From Candidatus Pacearchaeota archaeon RBG_13_36_9 (lineage in GTDB: Archaea > Nanobdellota > Nanobdellia > Pacearchaeales > GW2011-AR1), in contig MFWN01000086.1 of NCBI GenBank assembly GCA_001786395.1, positions 223-7,607 on the forward strand: 7,385 nt of DNA, given 5' to 3'. The notes below the pieces were generated by a model. That model did not search any database. It was not told the origin of the DNA and saw only the letters and a program-made list of their open reading frames with translations. Shown here piece by piece: positions 1 through 6,090 of the stretch. The position numbers and the translations under genes are program-made. Positions within the stretch are counted from its first letter, which is position 1, and each line of letters begins with the position of its first letter.

Positions 1-1
1 A

Positions 2-661
2 TATATTCAAATTAATCTCAAAAAGAAAAATCCTTCAAGCGTTAGAAGAGATTTATTTGCAATAAAATTCTTTTTTGAAAATGTCTTAAAACAGGGGATT
101 GATTTGCCAAATCCGAAAAAGAATGTTTCTCTCCCGGATATACTTACAATAAATGAAATACGAAGCATATTAGACTCTACTTCCAATATAAAACATAGAT
201 TAATTATCAAATTGCTTTATGGATGCGGTTTAAGAGTATCCGAAGTTGTTAATCTTGAAACAACAGAGATCAATTTTGAGGAGAATTTAATAAAGATTAA
301 TTTAGCCAAAGGGAGAAAAGATAGGTTTGTCAAAATTCCCGAATCTGTGAAAGAAGAGTTAATGAGTTACTGTAAATTGTGCAATTCAAAAATATTATTT
401 CCATCAAATCGTGGAGGAAAGCTTACAAAAGATACTATCCAAAAAACTATTCAAAATTCAGCAAAAAAGGCAGGAATTAAAAAAAGAGTTTATCCTCACT
501 TGCTGCGGCACTCTTTTGCAACTCATCTTCTTGAGCAAGGCACTGACTTGAGGATGATTCAGAAGTTGCTTGGCCATTCAGATATAAAGACAACACAAAT
601 TTATACTCAGATATCGCAGGCATCAATAAAGAATATAAAGTCTCCTTTGGATTATTTATAA
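2..661 (+). CDS. xerA: XerA-type tyrosine recombinase, 5' end cut by window
   Basis: Site-specific tyrosine recombinase of the XerC/XerD/XerA family, which in archaea resolves chromosome dimers at a dif site. The frame is open from the window edge to the TAA at 659-661, giving 219 residues. The TTG at 104 is therefore not the start, because the residues before it read as the end of the N-terminal SAM-like core-binding domain. The catalytic domain is complete. It has the first arginine in GCGLRVSEVVNL, the beta-hairpin lysine in LAKGRKDR, the HLLRH box (H-x-x-R), the LLGHSDIKTT histidine region and the nucleophilic tyrosine in QIYTQI. Full family members are about 270-300 residues, so roughly 60-80 residues lie upstream. 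The stop is one base before trmY, which suggests co-transcription. An integrase of an integrated element is an alternative, but the compact domain and housekeeping neighbour favour XerA. Confidence 0.9.
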   Translation, partial: YIQINLKKKNPSSVRRDLFAIKFFFENVLKQGIDLPNPKKNVSLPDILTINEIRSILDSTSNIKHRLIIKLLYGCGLRVSEVVNLETTEINFEENLIKINLAKGRKDRFVKIPESVKEELMSYCKLCNSKILFPSNRGGKLTKDTIQKTIQNSAKKAGIKKRVYPHLLRHSFATHLLEQGTDLRMIQKLLGHSDIKTTQIYTQISQASIKNIKSPLDYL

Positions 662-662
662 G

Positions 663-1238
663 ATGAGAGAGTTTATTTATTACTCAACAAAAGCGCGAAC
701 ATCTGGGAATTTTGACCTGGATGACTTGATGAGAGCAGGAAGAATGGATATTGTATGCAATGTTATTATATCTGCTTTTTTCTTGTCCCACCGGCTAAGG
801 GAAGATGTTAAGTTACATTTGATATTGACAGGGCCGCCAAATCCGCCTGTTCATCTGGAATTTGTTTCCAATCCTGAGATGCCAATAAGCAAAAAAGATG
901 TTGGAGGGCTAATTAAAAGAATGCTCTATAAAGTTAGGCCTGGGCAGAAAAATGAAGTTTTTCCAGGATGTTTTGCTGAGAAAAAAAGCTTTAATGAACT
1001 GGTCAAGGAAATGGAAAAAGAGGGAAAAGAAATTTGCATAATGGATAAAAGAGGAGAGGACATAAGAAAGGTGGGTGATGAGGAGCTAAAAGAGGCTGTG
1101 TTTGTTATAGGCGACCATGAAGGCCTGCCTAAGAAAGAAGTTAAAAGAATAGAAAAAAGCGTTTCTATCGGCAAACAGATCTATTTTGCCAGTCAAACCA
1201 TAACAATTATAAACAATGAACTCGATTATAGATTATGA
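663..1238 (+). CDS. trmY: tRNA (pseudouridine-54-N1)-methyltransferase TrmY
   Basis: SPOUT-superfamily (DUF358) methyltransferase that uses S-adenosylmethionine to convert pseudouridine 54 of the tRNA T-loop into N1-methylpseudouridine. It acts in the cytoplasm after the Pus10 pseudouridine synthase. The 191 residues match the family length of about 200. Characteristic stretches are the N-terminal REFIYYSTKARTSGNF, the block ISAFFLSHRLREDV (36-49), LTGPPNPP (55-62), and the C-terminal knot region with FVIGDHEGLP (147-156) as the SAM-binding loop. The ATG lies one base after the recombinase stop, with no clear Shine-Dalgarno site, so translation is probably coupled to the upstream gene. No key motif is missing. 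Family recognition is from sequence motifs and is confident. Confidence 0.93.
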   Translation: MREFIYYSTKARTSGNFDLDDLMRAGRMDIVCNVIISAFFLSHRLREDVKLHLILTGPPNPPVHLEFVSNPEMPISKKDVGGLIKRMLYKVRPGQKNEVFPGCFAEKKSFNELVKEMEKEGKEICIMDKRGEDIRKVGDEELKEAVFVIGDHEGLPKKEVKRIEKSVSIGKQIYFASQTITIINNELDYRL

Positions 1239-1268
1239 AAAAAGAGGGAAATATAAGAAAAATAGGCA

Positions 1269-2573
1269 ATGGCTAATTCGATAACAAATGCCCTTAGAAA
1301 GTTTATGGGCATAAAAAAAGAGGGGAGAAAAAGTGGGGAAAAAGGGAAGAAAAAGGTTAAAAGGAATTCTAAGGAAAATGTTAAAAGTAAAGAAAAAAAG
1401 AAAAAACTAGAAAGAAAAAACAAATCTGAAAAAAATACCGAAAAAGAAAAGAAAAAACTAAAGGAGTTAAGGCTGAGTAACCTGGAAAAAGCGAGAGAAA
1501 AGAGAAGCAAGCAAATAGAGAAGGAAAGGAAGAAAGAGGAGAAGTTAAATAAACTAAGGTTGAAGAATTTGGAAATTGGGAGGGAGAAAAGGATGAAACA
1601 AATAACGAAGGAGAAGAAAAAAGAGGAGGGGATGAATAAATTAAGATTAAAGAACTTAGAAAAGGCGAGAGAGGCCAGGAGTGAACAGATAGAGAAAGAG
1701 AAGAAAGAAGAGAAGAAATTAAATAAATTGAGAGTGATTAACCTTGAAAAGGCAAAAAAGAGGAGGAAAGAGATAAAACAAATTGAAACGAAGGGTTTAG
1801 TTGAGCAGCAGTTTGTTAGTTATGAGGAATCTGTGCCTAAACTTCTTCATCTAGCCAACTTTGAGGAAATTATCAAGCATGAAAAGCGAATTATTCTCAA
1901 GCCTAATTTGACTATTGCAAAAGCATTTCCAGTCACAACAGACCCTAGTTTCGTTGAGGAGATTATAAAATATATTAGAAAGCACAGCGAGAAGGCAGAG
2001 ATAATTATTGCAGAAGGCTCTGGAGGGTGCGAGACAAAAGAGTGCTTTAAAAAACTGGGTTATGAACAACTGAGTGAGAAATATCATGTTCCTTTGTTGG
2101 ATTTAAATGAAGCAGAAACTGTAAAAAAACACAGCAAGAAATTCAAGAAATATTCTTTTATTGAATGCCCTGGAGAATTGCTAAATGGATTTTTAATCTC
2201 GCTTCCGGTATTGAAAGGGCATAAAGAAGCAAAAGTCACTATCTCTTTAAAAAACATGTTAGGATGCTTTCCTGCAAGGTACTACGGAGGCAACTGGAAG
2301 GTTGGCATGCATAAATGGCCTATTGAATACTCTATCCATGATATTTTAGTTTGCAAAATGCCTGATTATGCAATTTGCGATGCCTCCATAGCCCTGTTAG
2401 AGCATGAAATCAACGGTTATCCCAAGGAGATGAGTTTGTTGCTGGCGGGAAATCCACTGAAAGTAGACAAAAAAGGCGCTCTGCTTTTAGGCTATGATTG
2501 GAAAAGAGTGCCGCATTTAGTTTTGGCAGATGAACTAGAGAAAAACGAATCAGGTAAAATACAAAAAATTTAA
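1269..2573 (+). CDS. DUF362 protein with lysine-rich repeat extension
   Basis: A 434-residue protein in two parts. Residues about 15-175 are extremely rich in Lys, Glu and Arg, predicted helical or coiled coil, and contain a 29-residue repeat from residue 67 (listed separately). Residues about 185-425 form a DUF362 domain. Its marks are the ILKPNLTIAKAF block, DPSFVEEIIKYI, the glycine-rich IAEGSGG, LPVLKGHKEAKVTISLKNMLGC (about 312-333) and the end block LLAGNPLKVDKKGALLLGYD. The biochemical role of DUF362 is not established. Some family members carry 4Fe-4S ferredoxin domains, but no CxxCxxC cluster is present here. The basic extension could bind nucleic acid or ribosomes, which is inference. 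The start ATG follows trmY by 30 nt and has no strong ribosome site. The gene may be the third of the xerA-trmY operon. Confidence 0.8.
   Translation: MANSITNALRKFMGIKKEGRKSGEKGKKKVKRNSKENVKSKEKKKKLERKNKSEKNTEKEKKKLKELRLSNLEKAREKRSKQIEKERKKEEKLNKLRLKNLEIGREKRMKQITKEKKKEEGMNKLRLKNLEKAREARSEQIEKEKKEEKKLNKLRVINLEKAKKRRKEIKQIETKGLVEQQFVSYEESVPKLLHLANFEEIIKHEKRIILKPNLTIAKAFPVTTDPSFVEEIIKYIRKHSEKAEIIIAEGSGGCETKECFKKLGYEQLSEKYHVPLLDLNEAETVKKHSKKFKKYSFIECPGELLNGFLISLPVLKGHKEAKVTISLKNMLGCFPARYYGGNWKVGMHKWPIEYSIHDILVCKMPDYAICDASIALLEHEINGYPKEMSLLLAGNPLKVDKKGALLLGYDWKRVPHLVLADELEKNESGKIQKI
1467..1790 (+). repeat. 87-bp (29-residue) tandem coding repeat, about 3.7 copies
   Basis: Units begin at 1467, 1554, 1641 and 1728, the last being partial. 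Each encodes LR(L/V)xNLEKAREx-R-x-x-QIxKE followed by a K/E-rich spacer ending in (L/M)NK. The register is exactly 29 residues with no indels (residues 67-95, 96-124, 125-153 and 154 to about 172). The DNA strand is almost all purine from about 1311 to 1800. The units differ at many synonymous and non-synonymous positions, so the repeat is old or under protein-level selection rather than a fresh duplication. Confidence 0.9.
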
Positions 2574-2586
2574 AAACCTAGACAAC

Positions 2587-2592
2587 TATATA
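2587..2592 (+). promoter_or_regulatory. TATA box for acylphosphatase gene
   Basis: TATATA about 30 nt upstream of the ATG at 2622. Archaeal transcription usually starts about 25 nt downstream of the box centre, so the start would fall near 2614-2618 and the mRNA would be nearly leaderless. No Shine-Dalgarno motif is seen. Confidence 0.5.
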
Positions 2593-2621
2593 GGATTATA
2601 ATAATCAAATATACTATACAA

Positions 2622-2894
2622 ATGAAAACACTCAAGGTTTTTATTTCTGGAATTGTTCAGGGAGTACTTCTTAGAGCTTTTGTGAAAGAGCAGGCAGATA
2701 ATTTGGGAATTTATGGATATGTGAAAAATTTAGATGATGGAAGAGTTGAAGCTGTTTTTGAGGGATATGAAAATGATGTAAACAGAATGATAGAAGCTTG
2801 TAAAAAAGGGCCCCCTGGAAGCAAGGTAAAGGAGATAGAAATAGAAAAACTGAACCCTCAAGGATTTGACAGCTTTAAGATAATAAGGTTCTAA
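2622..2894 (+). CDS. acyP: Acylphosphatase
   Basis: A small cytosolic enzyme that hydrolyses the carboxyl-phosphate bond of acylphosphates. The 90 residues match the family length. The signature region is VFISGIVQGVLLRAFVKEQA, with catalytic Arg18, and GYVKNLDDGRVEAVFEG, with catalytic Asn36. The usual motif is VQGVxFR. Here the aromatic before the arginine is leucine, a mild deviation that leaves the catalytic pair intact. The C-terminus (SFKIIRF) is typical. The gene has its own TATA box 30 nt upstream and a T7 tract directly after its stop. The last 20 nt overlap the end of the convergent minus-strand gene. Confidence 0.92.
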   Translation: MKTLKVFISGIVQGVLLRAFVKEQADNLGIYGYVKNLDDGRVEAVFEGYENDVNRMIEACKKGPPGSKVKEIEIEKLNPQGFDSFKIIRF

Positions 2895-3234
2895 ATTTTT
2901 TTGCAATTGTTATTCCTGTTATTCCTTCCAGTCCTTCTTTAGAAGCTTTTTTTGTTTCTTCATCTCCTTCAAATTTTATCTTTAAGGTTTCCCCACTAAA
3001 TACCCTTTTCCCATTTTCATGAGGGGTAATTAAATGCAAGATGACTTTATTTCCATTTATTTCAACTTTAACTTCTTCCCAAGAATGAAAGTCCTTATCT
3101 GCGCTGCCCCCAATAAATTCTATTCCCCGATAGTTTACCATTTTAGCTGAAAAGATTGCATTATAGTATAAATGCCTTGCATCAAAATTATCTGTTACAT
3201 CATAATCAAATTTTTCTGCTTCTTCCATAGACAT
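2875..3234 (-). CDS. Hypothetical protein, unrecognised family
   Basis: A 119-residue acidic protein that I do not recognise. It shows no signal peptide, membrane segment, cysteine motif or catalytic motif. Alternating hydrophobic strands in the middle (IEFIGG, VKVEINGNKVILHLI, ETLKIKFEG) suggest a small beta-rich fold, and the last 30 residues look helical. Two starts are possible, ATG at 3234 or the in-frame ATG at 3228. An AGGA lies six bases before the second and directly against the first, so 3228 is at least as likely. A TATA-like TTTAAATA (3282-3289 on this strand) lies about 50 nt upstream. The 3' end overlaps the acylphosphatase gene by 20 nt in convergent orientation. Coding status is supported by length, promoter and a sensible amino-acid composition. 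Confidence 0.65.
   Translation of the reverse strand: MSMEEAEKFDYDVTDNFDARHLYYNAIFSAKMVNYRGIEFIGGSADKDFHSWEEVKVEINGNKVILHLITPHENGKRVFSGETLKIKFEGDEETKKASKEGLEGITGITIAKKFRTLLS
2896..2902 (+). terminator. T7 tract, archaeal-type terminator
   Basis: Seven consecutive T residues start two bases after the acylphosphatase TAA, as expected for the U-rich intrinsic terminators of archaea. No hairpin is needed. The tract lies within the convergent gene's coding region. Confidence 0.5.
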
Positions 3235-3280
3235 TCCTAGAAATTACATCTTAAAAAGATTTGTTTACTCAGAAAGATAG

Positions 3281-3290
3281 TTATTTAAAC
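3281..3290. promoter_or_regulatory. Shared divergent TATA-like element
   Basis: TTATTTAAAC reads as an AT-rich box in both directions. On the plus strand it predicts a start near 3311, giving the lysS mRNA a leader of about 95 nt. On the minus strand it predicts a start near 3260 for the gene ending at 2875. A/G-rich bases flank it on both sides, so BRE elements do not decide the direction. Confidence 0.4.
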
Positions 3291-3313
3291 TAATTTTTTC
3301 TTAGTTAAACATC

Positions 3314-3406
3314 AAAAAGTCGCTGAGAGTTGCGACCTTAGGATGCTCGAAAACGGAACCGAGCATTCTAACACATGCACTAAAGTGCGAGGTTTCCGTT
3401 TTCGAC
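3314..3406 (+). promoter_or_regulatory. Structured 5' leader of lysS, possible RNA switch
   Basis: Visible helices are as follows. P1 is GTCGC 3319-3323 with GCGAC 3332-3336. P2 is 3338-3349 with 3360-3371, 12 pairs including one G-U, around a 10-nt loop (AAAACGGAAC). P3 is 3376-3380 with 3385-3389, loop TAAA. The P2 loop 3350-3358 is perfectly complementary to 3394-3402 (9 pairs). Extending that pairing into 3347-3360 with 3391-3405 gives 14 pairs with one bulged T and destroys the top of P2. The alternative helix ends one base before the lysS ATG. There is no good Shine-Dalgarno site. I see no match to a known archaeal riboswitch class. Function as a translational or transcriptional switch is inference. 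Confidence 0.6.
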
Positions 3407-4900
3407 ATGGCAAGAGAAGAGGAAATTATAAAAGAAAGGCTCAAGAAATTGGAGGAATTCAGAAAATCAGGAATAAATCCTTATCCTCACTGGTTTGAAA
3501 AGGAAAATAATGCAGGAGAGCTGCAAAAAGAGTATAAGAAGCTAAAAAATGAGGAGTTTGGAAAAAAGGCAGTTGTTGCAGGAAGGATAATGGCTTTAAG
3601 AAGTTTTGGCAAACTGGCATTTATGAAACTGCAGGATGAAACCGGAAATATTCAACTAGTCTTTATCCCAAAAAAAGGCGACAAGCAGGGAGAAAAAAGG
3701 ATTAAGGAAATTATTCGGCTGAACGATGTAGGAGACATTGTTGGATGCTCTGGAAAAGTCTTCAGGACAAAAAGAGGGGAGCTTTCTGTAATGGCAGAAG
3801 AAATAAAGATGCTGGCTAAATCCATTAAACCGCTTCCTGAAAAATGGCACGGGCTAACTGATAAGGAAGAGAGATACAGAAAAAGATACTTGGATTTAAT
3901 CATGAACCCAGAAGTAAGAAAAGTCTTTGAAAAAAGAACTGCTATAATGGAAGCAATAAGAGAACTATTAAAGGAAAAAGGATTTTCTGAAGTAGAAACT
4001 CCCTTTCTTAATACGCTCTATGGAGGAGCAGCTGCCCGTCCTTTTGAAACCAAGCTTAATGCGCTGGACATGAAGCTTTACCTGGCTATTTCTCCTGAAC
4101 TGTATCTTAAAAGACTCGTTGTTGGAGGATATGAAAAAGTTTTCACAATTTCCAGGAACTTCCGGAATGAGGGAATTGACAGATGGCATAATCCTGAATT
4201 TGCAATGATGGAAATTTATCAGGCATATGCAGATTACAATGACATGATGAATTTATTTGAAGAGATTTACGAATCTGCCTGCAAAAAAGTAAATGGGGGC
4301 ACAAAAGTTGAATTCAGGGGAAAAACAATAGATTTCAAAAGGCCCTGGAAAAGAATGACCATGGCTCAGGCAATAAAAGAGTTTGGGAAAATTGATGTAA
4401 CAAAGATGAGCGAGAAAGAGGTTTTGGAGCATGTCAAAAAAAATAATATTGAGATAAAAGAAAAAACGTGGGGGTGGGCGGTACAAGGGATGTTTGAGCA
4501 TTATTGCGAAGATAAAATAGAGCAGCCTACTTTTATTTTGGACCATCCTCTTGAAACAACCCCTTTATGCAAGGTTCACCGGAATGGAAGCGTTTTCTGT
4601 TCTCTTATTGAAAGATTTGAGCCTTTCTGCATGGGAACAGAACTCGGAAATGCATATTCAGAATTAAATGACCCTATATTGCAGAGAAAACTGCTGGAAG
4701 ACCAGCAAAAAATGCTCAGCAAAGGAGATTTAGAAGCAAACCCTCTTGATGAAGATTTTATAAATGCCATTGAGATAGGAATGCCTCCTACAGGGGGGCT
4801 TGGCTTAGGAATAGATAGAATGGTTATGCTTTTAACGGGGCAGGAATCTATAAGAGACGTTATTTTGTTCCCATTTATGAAAGAAAAAGAAAACTGTTAG
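3407..4900 (+). CDS. lysS: Lysyl-tRNA synthetase, class II
   Basis: Cytosolic enzyme that activates lysine with ATP and charges tRNA-Lys. The 497 residues match class II LysRS. Residues about 55-135 form the N-terminal OB-fold anticodon-binding domain (VVAGRIMALRSFGKLAFMKLQD). The catalytic domain follows. Motif 1 is around GFSEVETPFL (192-201), motif 2 is NFRNEGIDRWHNPEFAMMEI (251-270), the lysine-site region is DHPLETTPL (379-387), and motif 3 is GGLGLGIDRMVMLLTG (463-478) with the terminal arginine. All expected residues are present. No ATG, GTG or TTG occurs in frame between the stop at 3302 and the ATG at 3407, so the start is firm. Many euryarchaea use the unrelated class I enzyme, so class II is informative about lineage. 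The gene sits behind the structured leader and is followed by a separate leaderless histone gene. Confidence 0.96.
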   Translation: MAREEEIIKERLKKLEEFRKSGINPYPHWFEKENNAGELQKEYKKLKNEEFGKKAVVAGRIMALRSFGKLAFMKLQDETGNIQLVFIPKKGDKQGEKRIKEIIRLNDVGDIVGCSGKVFRTKRGELSVMAEEIKMLAKSIKPLPEKWHGLTDKEERYRKRYLDLIMNPEVRKVFEKRTAIMEAIRELLKEKGFSEVETPFLNTLYGGAAARPFETKLNALDMKLYLAISPELYLKRLVVGGYEKVFTISRNFRNEGIDRWHNPEFAMMEIYQAYADYNDMMNLFEEIYESACKKVNGGTKVEFRGKTIDFKRPWKRMTMAQAIKEFGKIDVTKMSEKEVLEHVKKNNIEIKEKTWGWAVQGMFEHYCEDKIEQPTFILDHPLETTPLCKVHRNGSVFCSLIERFEPFCMGTELGNAYSELNDPILQRKLLEDQQKMLSKGDLEANPLDEDFINAIEIGMPPTGGLGLGIDRMVMLLTGQESIRDVILFPFMKEKENC

Positions 4901-4910
4901 TTAATAAGGT

Positions 4911-4919
4911 TTATATATT
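4911..4919 (+). promoter_or_regulatory. TATA box for the mini-histone gene
   Basis: TTATATATT centred about 25 nt before the ATG at 4939. Transcription is therefore expected to begin at or next to the start codon, giving a leaderless mRNA. This separates the histone unit from lysS, whose stop is 11 nt upstream of the box. Confidence 0.6.
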
Positions 4920-4938
4920 CTAAAGGTATATTTTTATT

Positions 4939-5112
4939 ATGGTAAATTTGATTATAAAGAGCAACATAAGAGAAGCTATAAAGGAAAAAATACCAAACAT
5001 CTCCAGCGAAGTGGCAGAAGCCCTTAATCAGAAAGTGCAGGAACTGCTGAATAGAGCAGCAGACAGGGCGCTGGCTAATGGAAGAAGAACTCTCCACGCT
5101 CGCGATTTATAA
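4939..5112 (+). CDS. Mini histone-fold protein (57 residues)
   Basis: A small DNA-binding protein with a single histone fold, expected to compact the chromosome as a dimer or larger polymer. The start reads MVNLIIKSNIREAIKEK and the end reads ANGRRTLHARDL. This closely follows the archaeal histone/DUF1931 pattern: short helix 1, a long central helix (VAEALNQKVQELLNRAADRALA), then the GR(K/R)T strand and the xxxDL end. The RRT arginine-threonine pair and the following ARDL correspond to the loop-2 DNA contact and the start of helix 3. At 57 residues it is shorter than canonical archaeal histones (about 66-70), and helix 3 is nearly absent. It has a leaderless promoter and is probably co-transcribed with the membrane protein 9 nt downstream. 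Confidence 0.8.
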   Translation: MVNLIIKSNIREAIKEKIPNISSEVAEALNQKVQELLNRAADRALANGRRTLHARDL

Positions 5113-5121
5113 CTCTAAAAA

Positions 5122-5283
5122 ATGGCTAAAACAAAGTTTCCTGTACTCGCTGTGTTACTGCTTATCTTTGCGATAGTATGGATTCTGGATGAGATGAACA
5201 TCTTTGTAATTAACTTGCCTTGGATTCCAGTTATACTGGCAGTAGTGGCAATAGGCATGATAATCAACAGATATACAAAATAA
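5122..5283 (+). CDS. Small two-helix membrane protein, unknown function
   Basis: A 53-residue protein of no recognised family. After the basic MAKTKF start, residues 7-22 are strongly hydrophobic (PVLAVLLLIFAIVWIL). A short acidic/polar loop follows (DEMN), then a second hydrophobic stretch from about residue 29 to 49 (VINLPWIPVILAVVAIGMII) and a basic NRYTK end. This predicts a hairpin of two transmembrane helices with both termini on the positive (cytoplasmic) side. The ATG follows the histone stop by 9 nt with no Shine-Dalgarno motif, so the two are probably one transcription unit. A clean ORF, good hydrophobic periodicity and tight spacing support a real gene. No function can be assigned. 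Confidence 0.65.
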   Translation: MAKTKFPVLAVLLLIFAIVWILDEMNIFVINLPWIPVILAVVAIGMIINRYTK

Positions 5284-5291
5284 TTAACCTA

Positions 5292-5303
5292 TATATTTAT
5301 AAA
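5292..5303 (+). promoter_or_regulatory. TATA box for the PAC2-family gene
   Basis: TATATTTATAAA about 45 nt before the ATG at 5343. A start near 5320-5325 would leave a leader of about 20 nt. That leader carries GAGATGA (5332-5338), a 6/7 match to the GAGGTGA complement of the 16S rRNA end. It is 4 nt before the first ATG and 10 nt before a second in-frame ATG at 5349. Confidence 0.5.
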
Positions 5304-5342
5304 GGCAGATAATTTTTAGAGAGTAATAAAAGAGATGAGATA

Positions 5343-6050
5343 ATGAAAATGATTGATTTAAAAGAGAGGCCGAAAAATCCCATAATAATCGAGGGATTTC
5401 CTGGCTTCGGATTTGTAAGCACGATAGTGACTGAGTTTTTAATCAAGCACCTGAATGCAAAAAGGATTGGAAGCATCTATTCCACAAAATTAAAGCCCAT
5501 GGTAGCTATTCACGATTCTGAGGTCATTGACCCTTTAGAGGTCTATTACGATAAGAAGCACAACATCATAATTCTCAGAGCATTAGCCAATGTCAATGGA
5601 GCAGAATGGGACATAGCTACAATACTAATAGACTTGGCTAAAAAACTAAAAGCTAAAGAAGTTATAGGCATTGAAGGAGTTGCAAGCGACAGTGCAGAGG
5701 TAAAAACAAAGGCGTATTATTTCACCAATCAGAAAGGCAAGAAATTTGATAGCTGTAAAGTTGATAATTTTAAAAATGGAGTTGTAGTAGGGGTTACAGG
5801 GGTCTTATTATTAAAAGAAAAAGAAATTCCCTTAAGCTGCATTTTTGTTGAAGCAGACCCAACGCTTCCTGATTCGCGGGCAGCTGGGGAAGTTGTTAAA
5901 GTTCTTGATGAATATCTTGGCCTGAAAGTAGACTACAAGCCGTTAATAAAAGCGGCAGAGCAGTTTGAAGACAAACTTAAACATTTGATGGGCGTTGCAG
6001 ATAAGGCAGAGAAGAAAAAACAGGAAAAAGAAATAGGATATTTGGGATAA
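5343..6050 (+). CDS. PAC2-family protein, PbaB-like proteasome assembly chaperone
   Basis: A 235-residue member of the PAC2 family (COG2047), whose archaeal members PbaA and PbaB are related to eukaryotic proteasome-assembly chaperones. The fold signature is GFPGFGFV (18-25) near the N-terminus. It is followed by the alternating core (NIIILRALANV, EVIGIEGVAS, GVVVGVTGVLLL) and the conserved EADPTLPDSRAA (170-181). The last 35 residues form a charged helix (AEQFEDKLKHLM onward). The protein ends GYLG. That resembles the hydrophobic-Tyr-X tail used to dock onto proteasomes, but the tyrosine is one position too far from the end. The start could be ATG 5343 or 5349. Its own promoter lies upstream. 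Proteasome involvement is family knowledge, not shown by this window. Confidence 0.85.
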   Translation: MKMIDLKERPKNPIIIEGFPGFGFVSTIVTEFLIKHLNAKRIGSIYSTKLKPMVAIHDSEVIDPLEVYYDKKHNIIILRALANVNGAEWDIATILIDLAKKLKAKEVIGIEGVASDSAEVKTKAYYFTNQKGKKFDSCKVDNFKNGVVVGVTGVLLLKEKEIPLSCIFVEADPTLPDSRAAGEVVKVLDEYLGLKVDYKPLIKAAEQFEDKLKHLMGVADKAEKKKQEKEIGYLG

Positions 6051-6053
6051 GTT

Positions 6054-6063
6054 TTTAAATATA
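6054..6063 (+). promoter_or_regulatory. TATA-like box for hjc
   Basis: TTTAAATATA just after the PAC2 stop. Its predicted start (near 6080-6085) would fall on the Shine-Dalgarno site, so either transcription starts slightly early or hjc is read from the upstream transcript. Confidence 0.4.
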
Positions 6064-6079
6064 ATTCTTTAATACTTTT

Positions 6080-6085
6080 AGGAGG
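6080..6085 (+). promoter_or_regulatory. Strong Shine-Dalgarno site of hjc
   Basis: AGGAGG with a 5-nt spacer to the ATG at 6091. It is the only canonical site in the window and fixes the hjc start. Confidence 0.85.
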
Positions 6086-6090
6086 ATAAT

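Noticed and set aside
1226..1510. Minus-strand ORF rich in Phe, Ser and Leu
   Set aside because: It is the complement of the Lys/Glu-rich repeat region, and its composition is purely a shadow of that coding strand.
3338..3375. H/ACA guide RNA (hairpin followed by ACA)
   Set aside because: The stem is a continuous 12-bp helix with no pseudouridylation pocket or K-turn.
3319..3400. TPP riboswitch (CTGAGA followed by ACCTT and a later GAGG)
   Set aside because: The conserved ACCTGATCTGG and TAATACCAGCG-GGGAA parts are absent and the helices do not match.
3343..3504. Short ORF starting in the lysS leader in another frame
   Set aside because: Composition follows the leader palindromes and lysS out of frame, with no ribosome site and no recognisable protein.
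4897..5097. Minus-strand 66-codon ORF over the histone gene
   Set aside because: The plus-strand frame encodes a clear histone fold with a leaderless promoter, so the minus frame is a shadow.
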